A stretch of DNA of 12,500 nucleotides from Trachelipus rathkii (Eukaryota; Arthropoda; Malacostraca; Isopoda; Trachelipodidae). The DNA lies in the NCBI GenBank assembly GCA_015478945.1, contig JABUQX010018297.1, forward strand, positions 1 to 12,500, in the 5' to 3' direction. Position 1 is the stretch's first letter. Every line of letters starts with the position of its first letter. Of the stretch, positions 9,715 to 12,500 are shown one piece after another. Both the position numbers and the translations under genes were made by a program. The notes under the pieces were generated by a model. It ran no database searches. It had not been told where the DNA came from and was given only the letters and a program-made list of their open reading frames with translations.

Positions 9715-10008
9715 CTTTTACATCACGCAAATTATCTTTGTCATGTAAATCTAATAAAAAAAGCTTAGTTGTTGTAGCAGGCATTTTACTGGACTTAAGA
9801 ATTCTTTCATAAAATTTAGTACGAGACATTGTAAATCTGTGACAGGAAATGGACAAGTGGTCTGACGTTGCGAACTTTCGTAAAAATGATTCACGTTCTA
9901 AGGAAAGCATTTTAAAAAGAGCCAGTTTGCATTTTAGAAATACATCTTTGATTGAACGAAACATTTTGTTATGTTTGTGTTTGGTGTTGAGAGATTTTCG
10001 GTTGTCAA
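9715..10008 (-). pseudogene. Candidate internal exon or decayed transposase-like fragment
   Basis: The minus strand is open across this interval and beyond (to a stop at 9617). A splice-acceptor-like TTTTTGTGCAG ends at 10009 and a donor-like AAAG/GTATTT lies at 9715/9714, which would define a 294-base exon. The frame reads VDNRKSLNTKHKHNKMFRSI early, with an ATG (MFRSIKDVF) inside it, and ends SSKMPATTTKLFLLDLHDKD before the donor. Upstream, the same frame stays open into the poly-T (EVCEVILDFC). A Cys pair before a KHKHNK helix, then a Pro-x4-Leu stretch near the end, faintly recalls hAT-derived BED/CGGBP1-like proteins. Too few conserved residues are present to be sure. There is no eukaryotic start at the 5' end of the frame (GTG at 10030). 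Confidence 0.25.
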
Positions 10009-10041
10009 CTGCACAAAAATCCAAAATCACTTCGCAAACCT

Positions 10042-10042
<1 letters not shown>

Positions 10043-10088
<46 letters not shown>
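10043..10088 (+). repeat. A46 homopolymer
   Basis: Forty-six consecutive A. On the plus strand it could be the A-tail of a retroposed sequence. On the minus strand it would be a long polypyrimidine tract just upstream of the candidate exon. The lysine run it gives to a plus-strand frame (9849-10091) is an artefact. Its exact length is likely to be unreliable in any assembly. Confidence 0.9.
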
Positions 10089-10090
<2 letters not shown>

Positions 10091-10416
10091 AAACCCTAAA
10101 GAGAAAAAGATATAAACAGATTAAGTTCATAAGTCATACAGTCTAAAAACACATCCATACACCAATCACCTTCAATCGAAGGGATGAACTTGGAACCTCT
10201 ACGGACAGAATAGAAAGAATAGTAGGTAATAGTGAAACTAAAAATAGAAGAAACAGGATAGAAGTAGATTTATGGGATGTCGTTCCTCGCCCATCCTTTT
10301 CATTCACTTATCAAATACATCTCTCATTACACAATTATACAGTAAGGAAAAGAAATATATCAAAAATATGTAACTTGGTCCATGGATCATTCTTCATATG
10401 TTTTGAAATTTTAAAA
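10089..10416. other. Gene-free AT-rich segment
   Basis: Mixed purine-rich then pyrimidine-rich DNA without an open frame of note, repeats or RNA signals. It separates the A46 run from the TTCCCTGAC-type repeat. Confidence 0.6.
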
Positions 10417-10524
10417 TTTCCCGGACTTTTTTGGAATTTTCCTGACTTTCAGCATATCTTAAAACGCTTCCCTGACCTTCCCTGACTGATTTTTTTCCCT
10501 GACTTTCCAGAAGTGTGAACCCTG
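10417..10524 (-). mobile_element. TTCCCTGAC-type repeat with a hAT-like end (CAGGGTT...)
   Basis: The tract contains TTCCCGGAC, TTCCTGAC, two TTCCCTGACs, TCCCTGACTTTCCAG and a final ACCCTG. Read on the minus strand it begins CAGGGTTCACACTTCTGGAA and continues with repeated GTCAGGGAA boxes. CAGGG-type terminal sequences followed by repeated GTCAGGGAA subterminal boxes are what non-autonomous hAT-like elements look like, so 10524 is a plausible element terminus. The matching opposite terminus and an 8-base target duplication were not found. The copy at 8363-8413 lies in the same orientation, so the two are not simply the two ends of one element. Confidence 0.5.
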
Positions 10525-10725
10525 AAACAGGAAATTACTACTAAAAATTGTGTGAACATTTCTTATCGAGCGTATCAACAATGAACATGACAAAAACGAA
10601 AAAACTGCTCTAAATTAAAAGCAAAGAAAATACTAAAATTCATCTATCGCAAACGCTTCTTATTATTAACAATTATGATTAAAGGATAAAGCAACTAAAG
10701 AAATTAGTCCCATGTAAAGTATAGT

Positions 10726-11059
10726 GAACTTGCTACTTCTATTTATCGTAAGCCCACTAATACTTTTACTTGAACTAATTTCTGTATTTCTATCTCCTTT
10801 ATCATTAAATTGCAGTCTAAGTCCCGCATACGACAAGCCTTTTTACTTGTTCTATTGGAAGTTTTTTCATGAAGAAATCACCTTTCTCAGTAATTTTTCT
10901 AGCTTTAGCCTTTATCCCCCAAACCTTTTTGATAAACTTGTTTACTTGTTTCTCGATAACACTTGTCGCCTTAAAACTACTGCATATGATGTTCCTAAAC
11001 TTCCTGTTTATGCTCGATCCCTACATAGGACCCTTCCAATGATCTTCACTTCAGATTAG
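10726..11059 (+). pseudogene. PLE reverse transcriptase C-terminal region (broken)
   Basis: In the frame of base 10726 the DNA reads ELATSIYRKPTNTFT, then a stop, then TNF, matching the TSxYRKPTFTGxYTNF signature of Penelope-like RTs. From about 10815 the match moves to the frame of base 10724: AYDKPFYLFYWKFFHEEITF, then YPPNLFDKLVYLFLDN and YDVPKLPVYARSL. That corresponds to the alpha-helical tail that ends in a VPK...LPY-type element in the family. The 10724 frame closes with TAG at 11057-11059. At least one indel therefore lies between about 10760 and 10815. The apparent 111-codon ORF at 10724-11059 starts at GTG and is a relic, not a gene. Confidence 0.75.
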
Positions 11060-11112
11060 AAATATCTTAAACAAAAAACTTTCCACAATGCAAGTTTCTT
11101 ATATCTTTTATT

Positions 11113-11420
11113 AACAACAACTCAATTGCAGTTTCTTTAAGTTAAAAAAGCATCCCCATGAACTTGAGGTCACACAGTCGTTTGCAAATATAATGGCCAA
11201 CTGTATAACATCGACTATGTAGGTCAAACTTTCTTACAACTAAAGATGCGAGCCTTCACATTCATATGCGGGCAATTCCTTTCGAACTGAAGTTCTCACA
11301 CCAAGCGTCTCAACCAAGTAAGTGTAACTCTCTAGTCACGTCAGAGCCATCATCTATACCTCAAATGAGTGCCACCCTGTATAATATCTCTCTAAAATTC
11401 GGTCCAAATAATTCAATATG
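11113..11420 (+). pseudogene. PLE linker and GIY-YIG endonuclease domain (broken)
   Basis: The linker reads NNNSIAVS, stop, KSIPMNLRSH in one frame. A shift then gives VVCKYNGQLYNIDYVGQT and continues FLQLKMRAF in the same frame as the RT tail, up to a TGA at 11288-11290. A third frame takes over with GNSFRTEVLTP (11271-11303) and SSHVRA (11331-11348). In PLE endonucleases the catalytic core is a Tyr-containing C-x2-C-x3-YxGxT segment, followed by L-x2-R and later S-x-[IV]-R-x-H. Here the YVGQT and LKMR elements are clear, but the Cys pair is reduced and the EHxG histidine is not evident. The domain cannot be functional as it stands. Confidence 0.75.
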
Positions 11421-11435
11421 CTATTATCATTAAGG

Positions 11436-11687
11436 TTAAGCACTCTCACGAAAATTATGGAGATCTTTTTGAGTTATAAAAACACTACCTATAAAATAAC
11501 ACATATAAATATCACCATAAGACTCTTGTGCAGCTCCTGATGCTTGTACGTAAGTTCGCGCGCAATTTCCGCTATAGCAAAAACGATCACAAATTCTAGC
11601 GAGTTGCTTTGTTTTTGCTAAATCATTGAAATCATCTTCTATGTAATACTCGTCGAATTTCGCATAGGTGTGGATAACCAATATCAT
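11436..11687 (-). CDS. Unrecognised 83-codon ORF (possible exon)
   Basis: On the minus strand an ATG at 11687-11685 opens MILVIHTYAKFDEYYIEDDF, followed by a charged middle (LAKTKQLARICDRFC) and a short Cys-containing stretch (CYSGNCARTYVQASG). It closes after FRESA. The first two thirds (11530-11687) have a less AT-biased, protein-like composition, while the end is AT-rich and may be intron read-through. Three Cys within about 9 residues could bind metal or form disulphides, but I know no family with this pattern. The ATG lies inside a perfect 16-base palindrome (11679-11694). An upstream in-frame TAG means the start is either this ATG or an exon boundary. It directly follows the PLE remnant and has no partner gene. 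Confidence 0.25.
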   Translation of the reverse strand: MILVIHTYAKFDEYYIEDDFNDLAKTKQLARICDRFCYSGNCARTYVQASGAAQESYGDIYMCYFIGSVFITQKDLHNFRESA

Positions 11688-12500
11688 GATATTGCTGTGT
11701 CTCGGTCCCTATTTCACGCCACCATAAAATAACAGATGACTATAAAAAATTCGAGCAATTTTTAAGCCCAGTATCAATCGAACTATAATAGAAAAACCAA
11801 AATAGATAGCTTTTTGCCCTCTAAAACACGTTGATCTGGTGTGTGTCTTTTGAGCAATTGTATCGTCAATCTCTTATATATATAATTCAATATTATATTC
11901 AAAATCCATGTGTTTGAAGAATTAATATCAAACTTATAATGTTCAGAATTTTTATGTGGCTTGTGTCCTGGGGGGAATATCTACTCCAAACTTGAATACT
12001 GGCATAGATTGTGCTCCATTACCCTAACAATATCATTACATAGAAACATTTCGATTTTAATTGAGTTCTGATGCTGCACACAAGTTAATCACAATTATCC
12101 AAATCCTATCTCTCTCACATTGAAAATGTTGTTATAAATTGAAATATTTTTTTCTCACTGATCCTTGATCACACATCAAATTTCAGAGACTTCTACAAAT
12201 CGGGCAAGATCGCCACTCTTTTTTACTTAGATAAAATGTTTTTATGTATATACTCCACCAAAGAAAATTTTAGAAAACCACATTTTCCCTCAAAAAGTTT
12301 TTGTTGTAAATTTCATATAGAGGATTAGATTCCAAACCTATTGCACTACTGATCAAAGAACATGTAATGTATCTAAGCTACAAAAAAAAGATAAATTCTT
12401 GCTCACAAGATTTGTATCAATTCGACAGTCTCAACATTTGTATTTATGGAAAATCTATTTCAGTTCTACGTATATACACAAAGAAAATTTTATAGTGTGT
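11688..12500. other. AT-rich segment with no supported gene
   Basis: Nothing firm. A minus-strand stretch from 11980 to 11783 is open for 65 codons without an ATG at its start (IFPPGHKPHKNSEHYKFDIN... early in it); it has no motif that I can assign and is flanked by stops. The remainder up to the window end is AT-rich DNA with T and A runs. A short TA run lies at about 11876-11884. Confidence 0.5.

Larger units (their letters stand above)
10700..11420 (+). mobile_element. Decayed Penelope-like retroelement (3' part: RT end plus GIY-YIG endonuclease)
   Basis: Pieces of a Penelope-like element polyprotein appear in the right order on the plus strand. First comes TSIYRKPT (10735-10758), the hallmark near the reverse-transcriptase C-terminus. 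Next are FHEEITFL (10865-10888) and LFDKLVYLFLDN, the RT tail. Then come NNNSIAVS and KSIPMNLRSH (11113-11175), the linker before the endonuclease, and finally the GIY-YIG endonuclease core with DYVGQT and a downstream Leu and Arg (11213-11251). Motif order and spacing fit EN-containing PLEs of animals. The pieces fall in three frames with several stops, so the copy is dead. The RT core with the catalytic aspartates is not recognisable upstream, where a hAT-like repeat ends at 10524, so the element is 5'-truncated or too decayed to read. Exact ends and terminal repeats are not visible. Confidence 0.8.

Noticed and set aside
9849..10091. 80-codon plus-strand frame ending in poly-Lys
   Set aside because: The lysine run is the A46 homopolymer. 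The frame is antisense to the more protein-like minus-strand stretch.
10724..11059. 111-codon frame taken as a membrane protein
   Set aside because: The hydrophobic start is an out-of-frame reading of Penelope-like RT sequence; the initiating codon is GTG and the in-family frame is shifted.

Overview
The window looks like non-coding, AT-rich DNA from an animal nuclear genome, probably an invertebrate and plausibly an arthropod; no species is claimed. The signs are long TA microsatellites, homopolymer runs up to 46 A, no bacterial gene spacing, and animal-type mobile-element fossils. I see no intact gene. Almost every long reading frame is a chance frame, and several of the longest are translations of TA or A runs.

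Bases 1-980 hold A/T-run DNA, a tandem pair of about 120-bp units (358-598), a CpG-rich island (655-856) and TA arrays. Bases 980-3560 are non-coding with a strongly C-rich plus strand. Bases 3884-3987 are a nearly pure TA array, and from about 4100 to 6000 the plus strand becomes strongly G-rich. At 6241-6308 a second GC-rich patch repeats the core of the first island. Bases 6550-7782 are dominated by three TA arrays. Between them lie a 35-codon open frame and an imperfect inverted repeat built from CCGATA boxes.

From about 7800 the composition becomes that of ordinary animal intergenic DNA. Two TTCCCTGAC-type interspersed repeats (8363-8413 and 10417-10524) bracket broken minus-strand open stretches that could be the remains of a split gene or a hAT-type transposase. 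The best-supported feature is a decayed Penelope-like retroelement on the plus strand at about 10700-11420. It has the end of the reverse transcriptase (TSIYRKPT, FHEEITFL, LFDKLVYLFLDN) followed by the linker and a GIY-YIG endonuclease core (DYVGQT...LKMR), with several frameshifts and stops. The right end (11436-12500) has an unrecognised 83-codon minus-strand frame and otherwise plain AT-rich DNA.

No set of genes works together here. The region reads as a repeat-laden intergenic or intronic segment. No new functional system is supported; the most unusual large-scale signal is the abrupt reversal of C/G strand bias around the TA array near 3.9 kb.
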